Source of the DNA: Paguma larvata
Lineage: Eukaryota; Chordata; Mammalia; Carnivora; Viverridae
Length of the DNA stretch: 64,000 nucleotides
Direction of reading: 5' to 3'
Assembly (NCBI GenBank): GCA_030068075.1
Contig: CM057826.1
Span: forward strand, 109,595,746-109,659,745
In this document: one piece after another, positions 27,720 through 39,316 of the stretch
Numbering within the stretch: position 1 is the first letter of the stretch
How the letters are laid out: every line of letters begins with the position of its first letter
Translations under genes and position numbers: made by a program
Notes under the pieces: model-generated
The model's database searches: none
What the model was told of the DNA's origin: nothing
The model's input: only the letters and a program-made list of their open reading frames with translations

Positions 27720-27835
27720 AGGCGTCTTTAATCTCTATTCTGGAAATGAGGAAATTGAGGCATAGAGAGGTTAGCCCACCTGCTAGGCTAGGTCACTGAG
27801 CTAGGTAGGAAGTGACAGAACAGACGTTCAAGTGA
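27720..27835 (-). repeat. MIR SINE fragment
   Basis: Reverse MIR core: ggaaatgaggaaattgaggc, atagagaggttagcccacc, gctaggtaggaagtgacaga. Confidence 0.75.
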
Positions 27836-28309
27836 GCTTTGTGGGAGTTAAGACACCTCCACCTCTTTGGACCCCTCTTTCCTATGCGATGCCCTCACAG
27901 CACTGCTCTTGGTCTCCAAAAGTATCCATTAACCTATTTTTCTTCCAACATACACTGTAATCTTGCCTCCTCCTCTTGGTACTCTTGGCTTAGGAATACG
28001 GTGAGCACACAACAGAGGAGTGCTGAATTTATTGTCGTTAAGCAAAGGAATTTAGTTGAAAACATCCCCTGCCTTTTAAGTCTAGGACAGTGGTCCTCAA
28101 CCCTCACAGGGTCCTGGAGGCTCACAGGCTGGAGGCTCCCTGTGGTGTCTGCAGCATAGATGGAATGTGCCCAGCTCTACCTGTCCTTCAAAACTGAGCC
28201 AAATGCCAGTGCAGAATGAAGTCCAGCTCTCCTTTCACTTCCCAAATCTCTGCCACGCCCCGTTTCTGCCCACTTCTCTCATCCTGCCAAAATTGCTCTG
28301 GCTGCTAGG

Positions 28310-28535
28310 GAGGCAGGATGGGTTGTAGGTCAGACAGACCTAAGTTGGAGCCCAGCCTCTGTCACTTTACATTATATGACCTTGAGGACTTTTGAGAACT
28401 CCTCCAAGCCATACTATCCTCAGGAATGATAATAGTATCTGTCTCACAAGGGAAAGTGATTGTTAGGATTAAATGAGATGATGCATATAGCATTTAACCC
28501 AGTCCCTGTCAATAGCCCAATAAACATTGTCCATG
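28310..28535 (+). repeat. MIR SINE
   Basis: Contains aagttggagcccagcctct gtcac, a degraded cttcctcatctgtaaaatg region, gttaggattaaatgagatga and the terminal aatagcccaataaacattg. Confidence 0.75.
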
Positions 28536-29529
28536 ATTATCATTACCTCATTTCTTGGTTTTGCAAATTTCTGCTCTAATTCATGGATAAATAAGGTACG
28601 AGTTGATAAGGGTACTTACTTACTATAACTACTTACTGTTATTCTACTCAGGAATGTTTTCTTTTTTAAGTAATAGCTTGTGAAGTTATTTGACCTTTAG
28701 GATACAAAGGAATGAAAATATAATAGCCACCAGAGAGACTAGAAGTTTTGCTCGGTCTTCATCATATGGCAGTGCTCAGATTACTGCCCCTACAATATGC
28801 CAGTGGACTCACCTAAGCAATGATAGGGAATCTTAGCTAATGCTTTTTCTGTTTCCCCTTATCTAAGGACAACTTGGTCCAAACAGAAGAATTAAACCTA
28901 TGAGTGGCACTGTAGTTGTTCTGATTCTTACAAGACTACTAGGCAACAAATCAAATGAATACATTCCCCACTCTCCCAGAGATCATGTTAAACACTCTAT
29001 AGAATAAAAATGTAATAGTTGCTAATGTTTATTGAGTATTAACCTTATAAGCTACATGCTTTACATTTGTTCTCCTACTTAATTTTTAGGACAAGTGAAA
29101 AAGACAGATAAAATTATTTTCACCATTTTGTACATGAGGCAATTTTAGAGAGGGAGCATCTCTTGTCCAAGCTGGCAAACAAGTCTAATCCTTTCCCATT
29201 TGGTCAACTATTTTTAAGGACCTAAATAACTTGGTATTTCTACTTTCAGATATTTAGATCTATCTCCTGTAATCAGTAGTTGTTGATAAATGTTTAACAG
29301 CTGGCTCTCTGGGAGAAAAATCAGTGCTTGCTGATTTTCGTGGTATAAATACTTCCACCATGGTCAATGGCAAGCCACAATTTAGTGGCAATTCAGCTCA
29401 CTAAATTCCTGAAATTTTGACCATCGGTTCCCAAGAGCCAGTACACATGGCTCCAGCATAGCACTCCTTACGGTCTAAATTAGAGAATAGCAATCTCCCA
29501 GGTGACTTCACCCAGATCCATCATCTAGC

Positions 29530-29705
29530 TCATTGACACTCAATCCTACCACACACTAGAATCACTTGGGAACCAATAAAAATCTGATGCCCTCTCCCAG
29601 GCCCACAGATTCTTTTATAATTGATCTGGGTTTGGCTAAGGCAGCAGTATGTTTTTAATCTCCTCAAACAATTCTTATGTGCAGCCAGCCTTGATAATCC
29701 CTGGT
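29530..29705 (+). mobile_element. MER5A-like hAT element
   Basis: Nearly complete MER5A order: actagaatcacttgggaacc, tgatgccctctcccaggccc, acaattcttatgtgcagcca, ccttgataatccctggtc. Confidence 0.7.
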
Positions 29706-29950
29706 CTAGAAGAATATCTCCTACTTATCTATTTCATTCAGCACAGATTTGACTAATAGGTTGTAGTTTATATCCTATTTTGTTTTTTTCAAACTTCGAA
29801 GTTTTGTAGAGTGGGTGGCCACTCTTTCTGATGATTTTTTCTCTCATTTAACTAGTGACTAGCATATAATAAAAACTCAATAAAGTGTACCTATTATTAT
29901 TTTTGTTGTTATTAGCATCTTAATTTTAGTGATCTCTAACAGTTTTATGA

Positions 29951-30178
<228 letters not shown>

Positions 30179-30734
30179 TAACTGTTATTTCAGTTTACTT
30201 TCATTTTTCAAGGGACCATCAGGCGCCAAAACTTGTAAATTACAGGAAAATAAAATAGAGACGGTCTTTAAAGCTTCATCCAACTTGATAATGCTTGTTT
30301 AAAAAAAAAGAACACTTCCCTCCCTTGAGGAATTTTTATGTTTGGATTATAAAAAACGACAGAAGCTTATTTTGCGGTGTACTATTTAATGTGTTTAAGA
30401 AGGTGCTTTAAAAATTCTTCTTTTAAGATTGGTCTCTTGACATTGGTTTCCTTATTATGATGAACAGATGGAAATATGTATCATCTCTGTACTCAGAAGC
30501 TACACATCCCTAAACAGAAAGGAATAATGGGGTAGATGCTGTTCACCCATACTTCTGATGTTGTTGATTTATTTTATAATATTTTGTACAAAAATTTCTC
30601 ACAATATAAAATATTAAATATATTCTATTCAGCCAGCGATCTTTTAAATTTGAGTGTACTTAAGTATTACCAGGGGTGCTTGCTATAAAGTAGATTTTTG
30701 GGCCCCACACCCCAGAAATTCTGAGTTTGCATAT

Positions 30735-30880
30735 CCTCATACCTATACTATGAGGCAGGTTCTATTATTATTCCCACTGTGCAGATGAGAAAACCTGTGT
30801 TCAGAGAGGTTACATGATTGGCCCAAAATTATTTTTAGGTATTAAGTTGCAGATCTGGGAGCAAAACTATAGGACAATGA
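30735..30880 (-). repeat. MIR SINE fragment
   Basis: Reverse MIR: ctattattattcccactgtg cagatgagaaaacc, then gttacatgattggcccaaaa and a weak tail. MIR-like scraps recur at about 31130-31210 (plus) and 31330-31420 (minus). Confidence 0.7.
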
Positions 30881-30994
30881 GTCAGCTGCCTCATGAAAAC
30901 AAGCAATACTTACTGGATTCTAATTTCCTTTCTTCCTTTTCTTTCTATTCCAGCCCACTCATTTATAACATGTATGCAGGCACGCAATGTGTTA

Positions 30995-31044
30995 TCTCTC
31001 TCTCTCTCTCTCCCTCTCCCTCTCTCTCTCTCTCTCTCCCTCTC
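30995..31044. repeat. (CT)n microsatellite
   Basis: CT repeats with CCCT interruptions, polypurine on the opposite strand. Confidence 0.95.
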
Positions 31045-32022
31045 ACCATAACCTCTTAATTACAGAGGTTGGATGATTTAGGAGCTGCCCTGTTCAGACA
31101 GGTTTCTTAACTTTCAATTTCCTTCCCTAGCCAATAGAAGTAGTCCCAGCCTGATAAGGTTGTTGGGAGGATTACATGAGATAAAATACAGATAATACTG
31201 GCAAGTATTTGCAAAGAAATAATATCCAATATGTCGCTTCTGCCCAAAGCTGTAGTTTGGAAGGGACCAGTCAAGAGCTCTAGGATTCCTTAGGTAAAAT
31301 CAGTAAACCACAGGGTCTTAGTCTAACCCTGTCTTTTTGCAGATAAGGAAAGGGAGAGGTGGAGGTACATGTCCAAATTCACACATAGAGTTACTAGCAG
31401 AAACCAAAATCCATTCCTCTGCTTTTACTGATTTTTGTAAAGTGAGAGTTTGGGATGGTGTGAATTCAATCACTGGACGAAATTCAAGCCTGACCTTGTC
31501 TTTAAACAGAAATGTACTCACAAAGACATCTTATTAAGTAGCCAGTCCAGCCTCGAATCCTGGCAGGACTTGGGGAAGCCAGAGAGGGGATTTTTGTTGG
31601 TGGAGCCCAGGAGCTTAGCTCTTCACAATTAAATTTAAGGAGAGAAGAGAAAATAAAGTCTTTGATCAAGTTTATCTCTGGGAAAAGAAATGGAAAGCTA
31701 CACAGTGCTTTTCCTAAAAGAAACCTGAGAACCTTTTGAGGCTCGCATAAAAGTGCAGTACAAATGTCTTGGGGCTCATTTAGAGCATTGTGCTGACTTG
31801 GCCATCAACAGCTGCTCCACCCCAGGAAAAGAGAGCTCTGCCAGGAACATACAGCCCAATCATGTTTTGATCACACTTGGCCCTGTCTTGTATTTGTGCA
31901 TACTTGACATCCCTGATGGCACGTGATGAGCCTGAATAGATACAGATACACAACTTTCTCCTGCCGCCAGGCTCTCTCACTGAGACAAGCTCCTTAGAAA
32001 TGCCTCCGCTCCTAAGACATAA

Positions 32023-32226
<204 letters not shown>

Positions 32227-32550
32227 CTGTGGCTCACAGACTGTAAAAATAGAGATCATATATATTTTCAACTGTAAGGGATGAGATTATTTTAGTTTGT
32301 GAGAACAAAGACTGATTTCATAAACTGCATTCTAGAAGCCATTCAGTTTTACAGCTCCTTCTTCCTATGACATTTCCCAAATAAGCTCTTGGAATCTTTG
32401 ATTGTATACGTATTTTAAGTCTGTGAGTTGCTCTGACCTCTACATGCCAAACTAAGTGAGAATATGTCAGCAGAGATTTTTTTTTCCTAAATGATTTTAT
32501 GTTTTAAAAATGTATGCTTTGCTGAATAAAAAAAAATAACAAAAAAAGCA
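32227..32550 (+). other. ANKRD55: ANKRD55 3' UTR
   Basis: A/T-rich sequence from the stop to just past the polyadenylation signal at 32525-32530. The 3' end is inferred from the first canonical signal; a longer alternative UTR cannot be excluded. Confidence 0.7.
32525..32530 (+). terminator. ANKRD55: Polyadenylation signal AATAAA of ANKRD55
   Basis: Canonical AATAAA 300 bp after the stop, followed by an A-rich stretch and then T/G-rich sequence (catagtttttcttcac at about 32553) suitable as a downstream element. It is the first such hexamer after the stop. Confidence 0.7.
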
Positions 32551-33129
32551 CATTCCATAGTTTTTCTTCACATTCATTGTAATTCTGACTTTGGTTGATG
32601 AAACATAATTAAAATCAAAATAGCAAATTCCTTTAATCACAGTTTAGTCACAGTTTATGGCTTTTAATTGTATAAGCTTCTGTAAAATATTTTCTAACAT
32701 CTGATCCTGGCAACAGCCCAAATCGTTTGCCAATGTTTATGTATCTTCTTTGTTATTCGATTATTTCCACCTATTGTCACTTTCAGGTGTGATTGTTCTA
32801 ATAGTGAGAAGATTATGTGAGTTGGAAGGGTCTACATCCTGGCCTAACAGAATGAAATCAGCACTTCTCATACATTCCTCAAATACTGTATGTATTTAAT
32901 CATTCTTATTTCTGTTTCAAAATAATGGTCTCTGCTTACTCAAGACTTTCCCAAACCTTATGACTTAGTAAAGTGTGAAAGGCTACTACTAACTGTAGAT
33001 CTTACTAAGATGTTTGTGTGTTGTCGAGACTGATTTAAATCTCAAGGCCTAGCCATTAAGATCATAGTCATTCCATGTTATGTCTAAGCCCACATATTAT
33101 TCTTTAAATATCTTGAGTACAGTGCTTAA

Positions 33130-33275
33130 CATTTTATATTAGCAGTATTTGTTTAGAGAGGTCAGACTGTGCCATTAACTAAATAGAAGCTCCTCTGAAG
33201 CCAAATCATAGTTCTTTGGCTTTGCACTTATAGAAATGTGTACAATGCCTGGCACACAGTAGCCACTCAATCTTC
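33130..33275 (+). repeat. L2 LINE 3' end fragment
   Basis: The diagnostic terminal text acaatgcctggcacacagta gccactcaatc lies at about 33242-33272. Confidence 0.6.
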
Positions 33276-34097
33276 CCCCCCGCCCCCATAAAAGAAGGAA
33301 GGGAGGGAAGTCCGGATGTAGAGCAGGAGGTGGCAAGACCAAGAGATGTAGAAAGTGATAATAATGAGGTTATTATGTCCACATCTCCTTTTGACAATGA
33401 TAGTAGTCTGCATTAGGATTATATAAGAGAAAGCCTGTGACCAGTTAATCACCCAAGCTAAACAGAAGCCGATAGGGAGGGCAAATTCTGGTGCAAATGG
33501 AAGAGCTCTTAGGACATTGATTCCCAAGGGTTTCCTTATTCTGTTTTGTTTTGTTTGTGGGCTGCATCTTTGAAGAATCATTCTCTGTTAAGTATCAGTT
33601 AGGTGGTTCTATCGTATCACCTGGTTACTTCGGAATCGGTGTTCATCCACAGTAGACACAGTAGACACCTGGCCCTGTCCTGCTTAGCTTAGTCAGCATA
33701 AGCTCACCTCTGCTTCAATAATAAACACCAAAATCTCACTGACTGACAATTTTTTTTCCTCACTCACAACACATGCCCCATACCAGCTGGCAGAGTTGGC
33801 TGATGTAGATTCTACTTCAACATGCACCTCCTTGGTGACAAAAACAGAGGAAATTCAAGGTGAGTCTTATCATCTCCTCTTACATTTCATTTACCAGATC
33901 AAGTCATATGGACATGCCTAACTCCAAGTGGGGTAAGAAAATGCAGTCTTTCCATGGGTCAGGAAATGGGGAATGGAATATTTATGAATTATCCAAAAGA
34001 TTACCACACTAACCAAAGCTCAGTCCCTAAGTGATCATTTAAATTCCCTTTACCAAGCAGATAGCTAAGAGGCCAAAGCAATTAAAAGCAAAAACAA

Positions 34098-34320
34098 GGG
34101 GCACCTGAGTGGCCTAGTCAGTTGAACGTCTGACTTCGGCTCAGGTCATGATCTCATGGTTCGTGGGTTCCAGCCCCGCATAGGGCTCTGTGCTGACCAC
34201 TCAGAGCCTGGAGCCTGCTTCAGATTCTGTGTCTCCCTCTCTGCTCCTCCCCCACTCATGCTCTCTCTCGCTCTTGCTCTCAAAAATAAACAAACATAAA
34301 AAAATTTTTTTAATTAAAAA
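34098..34320 (+). mobile_element. Carnivore tRNA-derived SINE
   Basis: Head ggggcacctgagtggcctag, CT-rich block, A/T tail. A perfect 14-bp target-site duplication aaaagcaaaaacaa occurs at 34084-34097 and 34321-34334. Confidence 0.94.
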
Positions 34321-34520
34321 AAAAGCAAAAACAAAAACAATACCTGTATATAAGCCCCCATCCTCCAACATTTAAACTTATATATACACACTCAAACTTA
34401 TATATACATAGCATTCTCTAATGTTCGGCCTTTCTATCAAAGTTGATTTAAGGACATTTTGTTAGCTATGAAGAAGTAATATGCTGCCCAATACCACCTT
34501 TTTAAATAGAGCAGATATCC

Positions 34521-34645
34521 TTGAGATTTCCTGGGTGGTTCATTCGGTTAAGCATTGGACTTTGGCTCAGGTCATGATCTCTTGGTTCATGAATTCGAGG
34601 TCCACATTGGGCTCTCTGCTGTCAGCACAGAGCCCACTTCAGATC

Positions 34646-34683
<38 letters not shown>

Positions 34684-34712
34684 AATAAAATAAATAAACA
34701 TATAAATAAATC
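34521..34712 (+). mobile_element. Carnivore tRNA-derived SINE, truncated/diverged head
   Basis: The head begins ttgagatttcctgggtggtt, so its first bases are altered. A long (TC)n tract lies near 34650-34680. A 16-bp target-site duplication with one mismatch, aatagagcag-a/c-tatcc, occurs at 34505-34520 and 34713-34728. Confidence 0.93.
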
Positions 34713-34964
34713 AATAGAGCAGCTATCCAAGTAAAGTTGTTTGTTTGGGGTAGATATATCCTCAGCCAATATTTTACTGACCAAGTCAGATATTAGGTAT
34801 TCACCAATTTGTGCCCAACTTTAAAAATGTCGAGCAAGTTTTTTTTCTCTAAAATGACTATTTTCTTATTTTACCACTTATATTTCCCTTCATTGCTAAG
34901 AACATACTTATTTACACACATAAACATCATAATTTTGCATACATTATTTCATTGGATCGTTATA

Positions 34965-35110
34965 TCAAATCAACCTATGTTTTTCAAGTATAGACAAGGA
35001 ATCCAAGGCAAAGAAAGAAGTTAACTAATTTGCCCAAAGTCACACAACTAATGGCAGAACAGAGCTGAGCAGTGAAGTCTTTCTAGTCCCATAGTCCACA
35101 TACATAATTC
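34965..35110 (-). repeat. MIR SINE fragment
   Basis: Reverse MIR core with gttaactaatttgcccaaag tcacacaactaatggcag. Confidence 0.75.
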
Positions 35111-35737
35111 CCAAATCATCATTTTCCTGTTCCAGAAATTTCATTGGTGTTATATATCTTCAGCCAAGCCTCCCTTTCTGAATTTACTTATTCAGCTTAT
35201 ATGCTGTACAGGCATAGTGGAGCTAAGGTTAATATTTGTGGAAAGAGAGACCAATTCAGTAATCTGTGCTAACCAATTACAGTTGTTGGAAGCTAGGGTC
35301 CCCCAATTTTTCTTATTCCCCTTCGGTAATCACTTGGTTTAACGCAGGTGTTCCTTCTCCCAGTAAACACTAAATTCTAATGCTCTTGTCTTCATAGAAT
35401 TCAGCCAATAAAAATATCTTTCTATGACTCCAGCTTATTATCCTTTCCAACTCTGTTAAATCACAGCTTAATACACAATTTTAGAAAACCTCACCAAGTG
35501 ACTGATTAGAATGATTGCGCCCGCTTCCCAGAAAGACAAACATAACCATTAATTTTGCTTTTGCCCTTACTCTTTGCAATTTTCCAATGCAGGTCTCTAA
35601 GCATCCTAGCATTTTAAAGGTGGTCTTTTCAAAGGAACCATTTGGAATCCACCCTAGGGATTAAATGGGGTAAGTAAGAGGAGCATATTTGACCTTAGCA
35701 TGAAATAAAACACTCAAGTTAAGAACTAAATTAATGA

Positions 35738-35927
35738 GGGGACACCTGGGTGGCTCAGTCGGTTGAGAGTCCGACTTTGGCTCAGGTCATGATCTCACGG
35801 TTAGTGAGTTCGATCCCCACATTGGGCTCTGTGCTGACCGCTCAGAGCCTGGAGCCTGCTTGCGATTCTGTCTCTCTCTCTGTCTCTCCCCTGCTCATGC
35901 ACTCTCTTTCTATCTTTCAAAAAAACT
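35738..35927 (+). mobile_element. Carnivore SINE, first of a head-to-tail pair
   Basis: Head ggggacacctgggtggctca. It ends in a short A tail followed by ttaattaatgag, which repeats the taaattaatgag just before the head (about 35726-35737). This repeat is its target-site duplication. Confidence 0.92.
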
Positions 35928-35937
35928 TAATTAATGA

Positions 35938-36168
35938 GCGGCACCTGGGTGGCTCAATCAGTTGCGCATTCGACTTCAACTCAGGTCATGATCTCACAGT
36001 TTGTGAGTTCAAGCCCCACATCAGGCTCCCTGCTGTCAGCACAGAGGCTGTTTGGATCCTCTGTTACCCAGCTCTCTCTACCCGCCCCCCCCATCCTCTG
36101 TCTCTCAAACACACGCGCGCGCGCGCACACACACACGCATGAAGAACAAAAACAAAAACCAAATTACT
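35938..36168 (+). mobile_element. Carnivore SINE, second of a head-to-tail pair
   Basis: Head ggcacctgggtggctcaatc immediately follows the first SINE's duplicated target. It ends with the CG/CA repeat at 36108-36139 and an A-rich tail. Confidence 0.92.
36108..36139. repeat. Alternating CA/CG tract (Z-DNA-prone)
   Basis: acacacgcgcgcgcgcgcac and more: about 30 bp of strictly alternating purine-pyrimidine, with a central (CG)7-like core, within the tail of a SINE. Confidence 0.9.
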
Positions 36169-36507
36169 TAAAAAAAAAACAACATGGTAGCAGCTAGCCT
36201 CTCATATTGCTTTCAGGGAAAATGATATATATTTTTAAATGCTTACTATTTGAAAATGATCTTTTAAAATCAGGAAATTTTATCAGATTCAATTTCCTAG
36301 ATATTGGCATAGAAATATTAATATTGGTAGATGAAGACTGTCAACAAATGGTATATTTTTATCAAAACTATTATGTTTTCAAACAAAATCCCTTCTGATT
36401 TGGACCTCAGTTTTAGTCTAATCTTGGTCTTTTAGGCAGCTGAATTCCAAGAAATCCCCAAAGGCCAAATATGAAAAGTCAATGAACAAATTGTATCAAA
36501 ATCTCAA

Positions 36508-36673
36508 TGGGCACCTGCTGGCTCAGTTGGTTGAGTATCTGAGTCTTGACTTCAGCTCAGGTCATGATCTCACAGTGTGAGTTTGAGCTCCAAGTGTGGA
36601 GCTTGCTTGGGATCTTCTCTCTACCTCTCTCTCTCAAAGTAAGTAAATAAACTTTAAAAAAAAAAAAAAAAGT
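36508..36673 (+). mobile_element. Older, diverged carnivore SINE
   Basis: A shortened copy: gggcacctgctggctcagtt, then gactcagctcaggtcatg-like body, a CT tract and an A tail. Several internal deletions. Confidence 0.85.
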
Positions 36674-37724
36674 TTTCAGTCAGCATGCACAACTGTCATC
36701 AGAAGGACAAAGGTAGTTTTCACACTAATGTGTGAAAAACAGGAAATAGCTTGTTAATTATTAAGTCCCTAGTAAAAATTTTATTTACGATGAATGGAAA
36801 TCACCTTGCAACTGCTAACGGTCCACAACTCAGAAAAATGAGACCAAAAGAAAGACTGCCGGTTCCCCCAGGGGGACAAGGTAGAATCTAACATCTTGAC
36901 TTTAATGATAGGAAGCTGGAGTTCGGAGATTTGGAGATGTGGGGCCAGCTGTAAGGCGAGAAGGTGGAGGGGACGGTGTAGGAGACTGTAGTTGGCTGCA
37001 TATTGGCAATGAAAGCAAGAGCTGAGCCCAGATACAGATGACTATGAACAATATCTTAGGTACACTAAAGGCGGATAGCAGTGAGTGACATAAAGGAATG
37101 AAGGAAGGGAATCATCTCTATCATTTCCATTAATGTGATATATAAAAGTACTCCAAAAAAGCTTTTAAAGAGAAACCAATTATATTTACTATTACTGATA
37201 ATAAAAAGAGTTTACGAGGAAGCAAAGCCATGTCTTAGAGCCCAAAGAATTGTTTTCTGCAATAAACAAATCACTTGCTCTCAGAAGGTGACACCCATTT
37301 GCCTTACCAACACTTAAGACATTGCTTCAAGATGTCCCAGGACATAATGGTATCTCCTCTACTTCATCAGGGCTCAAAAGTTAGATTTAGTTGAATCCTA
37401 CCTACAGATGAGATACAGAGCTACAAGCATTATGCTCTAACAGGCTACAAAGGAAGCTTAAGACCCTAAAAATGGACTTAAAGGGCATCACCACTGAGCC
37501 AAACACTAACCATATTTGAAAGTATAAGTTACTCATTCGAGCTGCAGAGCTAGATGAGAAGTTTCTGAAAGTATGTGAGAGAATAACAATAAACAGATGG
37601 CAAGGCCAGTCAGCATTGTGGTTTACAGCTAGGAGGAGGCTACCAGACGAGTTTTCTCAAATCTCTATGACAAAGCCAAGCACACCTTTGAATTCAAGAA
37701 AAGGTAAAAACCAAGGAGATTTTC

Positions 37725-37951
37725 GGGGTGCCTTGGTGTCTCAGTTGGTTATGCATCCAACTTCCACTCAGGTCATGATCTCGCAGTTTGTGAGTTCAAG
37801 CCCTGCATCGTGCTCTGTGCTGACAGCTCAGAGCCTGGAGCCTGCTTCGGATTCTGTGTCTCCGTCTCTCTCTACTCCTCCCCCACTTACAATCTGTCTC
37901 TGTCTCTCTCTCAAAATAAACAAACATTTAAAAAAAAAATAAAAAAAAAAG
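37725..37951 (+). mobile_element. Carnivore tRNA-derived SINE
   Basis: Head ggggtgccttggtgtctcag, long A-rich tail. A 9-bp direct repeat aaaccaagg occurs at 37708-37716 and 37952-37960. Confidence 0.92.
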
Positions 37952-38477
37952 AAACCAAGGCAAAGTTCTCATGTGTCAAAGTAGCTCACTCTAAGATATC
38001 TACCCCAGTGTTCTGTGAACAAGTGACTTTAGGGGAGGAAAAAATAGAAATGCAAATTTAAAAAAAGGAAAAGATTTAAGGAATCTCCCCTCTTTCTACT
38101 CTCTAGTTCCTGAGAGCTACACATTCAACCTCCATAGTAGGGAGATTAGGGAGCACCACCTCGCCCTTGCCACATTCTACCAAGGCAGGATGAAGAGTCA
38201 AAGTTCCATAAAACCCTTTGTACTATTCTAATAAAGGCTTTTATAATGAATAAGGTTTTGCTTCTTCCCATGTACTGGAGCTAGCTCTTACCAGCCACCA
38301 TCGGTGGACTGATATTAGCCCTGGTGGGAACATGTACACCATGGAAACTGGAAAACACTACAAATCAGGGTTTTCTTTTATTTGAGATCTGGTTTATCAC
38401 CATACCACTGAGTATAACATTTTGGGGGATAATCTTTCAGATTTAAGAACACTTTAATTTTATCTTCTGCAAAAAGC

Positions 38478-38483
38478 TTTATT
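38478..38483 (-). terminator. Retained FTL polyadenylation signal
   Basis: On the - strand AATAAAGCTTTTT follows the ferritin light chain 3' UTR text gatcaaatggaaac. An A-rich but decayed tail (gaagataaaattaaag) follows, consistent with reverse transcription of a polyadenylated mRNA. Confidence 0.85.
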
Positions 38484-39283
38484 GTTTCCATTTGATCAGT
38501 GGCTTGGGAGAGGGCTCCAGGGTGGTTGAGGAGCTGCTTGGTGTCCTCAGGAAGAGGTTCAGGCAGAAGCCCTGACAAGGGGGGAGCCAGGGGGCCCCTG
38601 GGAGAAAGGCAGTGGGCTCCGGAGGTTCCCCGCGGTGCCTGACAAGGGGGGGGGGGAGGTGAGGAGATGCCCCTGCCCCGCAGGCGGCCGGCCAACGTGG
38701 TCAAGCAGGTGGTGTCCATCTTCGCGATGGGCGGCACCTGTGCAGCCTGCCGAGGTCCCGCAGGTGGTCGGCACACACGGGTGGGTGGGTGCGGGCAGAG
38801 GCCGGGTCCGGGACACACAGGGCCCGTTTCAGGTTCCTCCCGGACCAGGGCCGCTTCCTTGGCGCCGGGGTTCGACCGCTCACGTGCGCGCCTTCTGCAC
38901 GTCCTGGAAGAAGCGCTGCCGCCCCGCCTAGTTGGCCTGTTCCAGCGACGCCGGGGACCCTGGAGCTTCTCAGCCAGCTCGCAAAGCGGCCTGCGCCCAC
39001 AGAGCCACGTCCTCCCGGCGGAAACAGCAGCCCAGACAGAGGTGAGTGCTGGGGGCGCGCGGAGGCAGGTGGACCAGGCGGTGGACGCGGCCGCCACCCG
39101 GGCGGCAGAATTCTGACGAATGTGGGAACTCGTGGCTGGTGGGCAGGAATGGGGCGAAGTGCGGATATCGGTGTTGGCTCTTCGGGGAGGCACAGGATGG
39201 CGGAGAAGGTGGTTCCAAAGGTTGCGACTGGAAAGAGGTTGCAGGGTGGTGGGAGGCTGGAGGAAGCGGCCTCCTGGGGTCTG

Positions 39284-39316
39284 TCTCTTCCTTCCAAACA
39301 CTGTTGAAGCAAGAGA
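39284..39316 (-). promoter_or_regulatory. Iron-responsive element (IRE) retained in FTL retrocopy
   Basis: On the - strand: an apical CAGTGT loop (39298-39303), upper stem TTCAA paired to TTGGA, the unpaired C bulge 5' of the stem (TTG-C-TTCAA), and an extended lower stem GTCTCT/AGAGAC. In FTL mRNA this hairpin binds IRP1/IRP2 and blocks translation at low iron. The base pair next to the bulge has become G-A, but the loop, bulge and upper stem are intact. Any present function would need transcription of the retrocopy. Confidence 0.88.

Larger units (their letters stand above)
32551..38461. other. Intergenic: no gene recognised between ANKRD55 and the FTL retrocopy
   Basis: It contains an L2 scrap, two clear SINE pairs and two further SINEs, MIR sequence and unassigned A/T-rich DNA (32551-33130, 33280-34080, 35120-35730, 36680-37720, 37960-38460). 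About 33690-33850 resembles an old LTR-like repeat in reverse orientation. Short frames here are SINE-derived or unsupported. In human the equivalent interval leads to IL6ST; any regulatory elements cannot be recognised from one sequence. Confidence 0.7.

Noticed and set aside
36108..36139. CRISPR-like or regulatory repeat array
   Set aside because: A plain dinucleotide tract in a SINE tail in a mammalian genome.
35750..36142. 130-codon plus frame
   Set aside because: Runs through two tandem SINEs; repeated MAQSV/GSVLTAQSLEPA-like peptides in the window are all translated SINEs.
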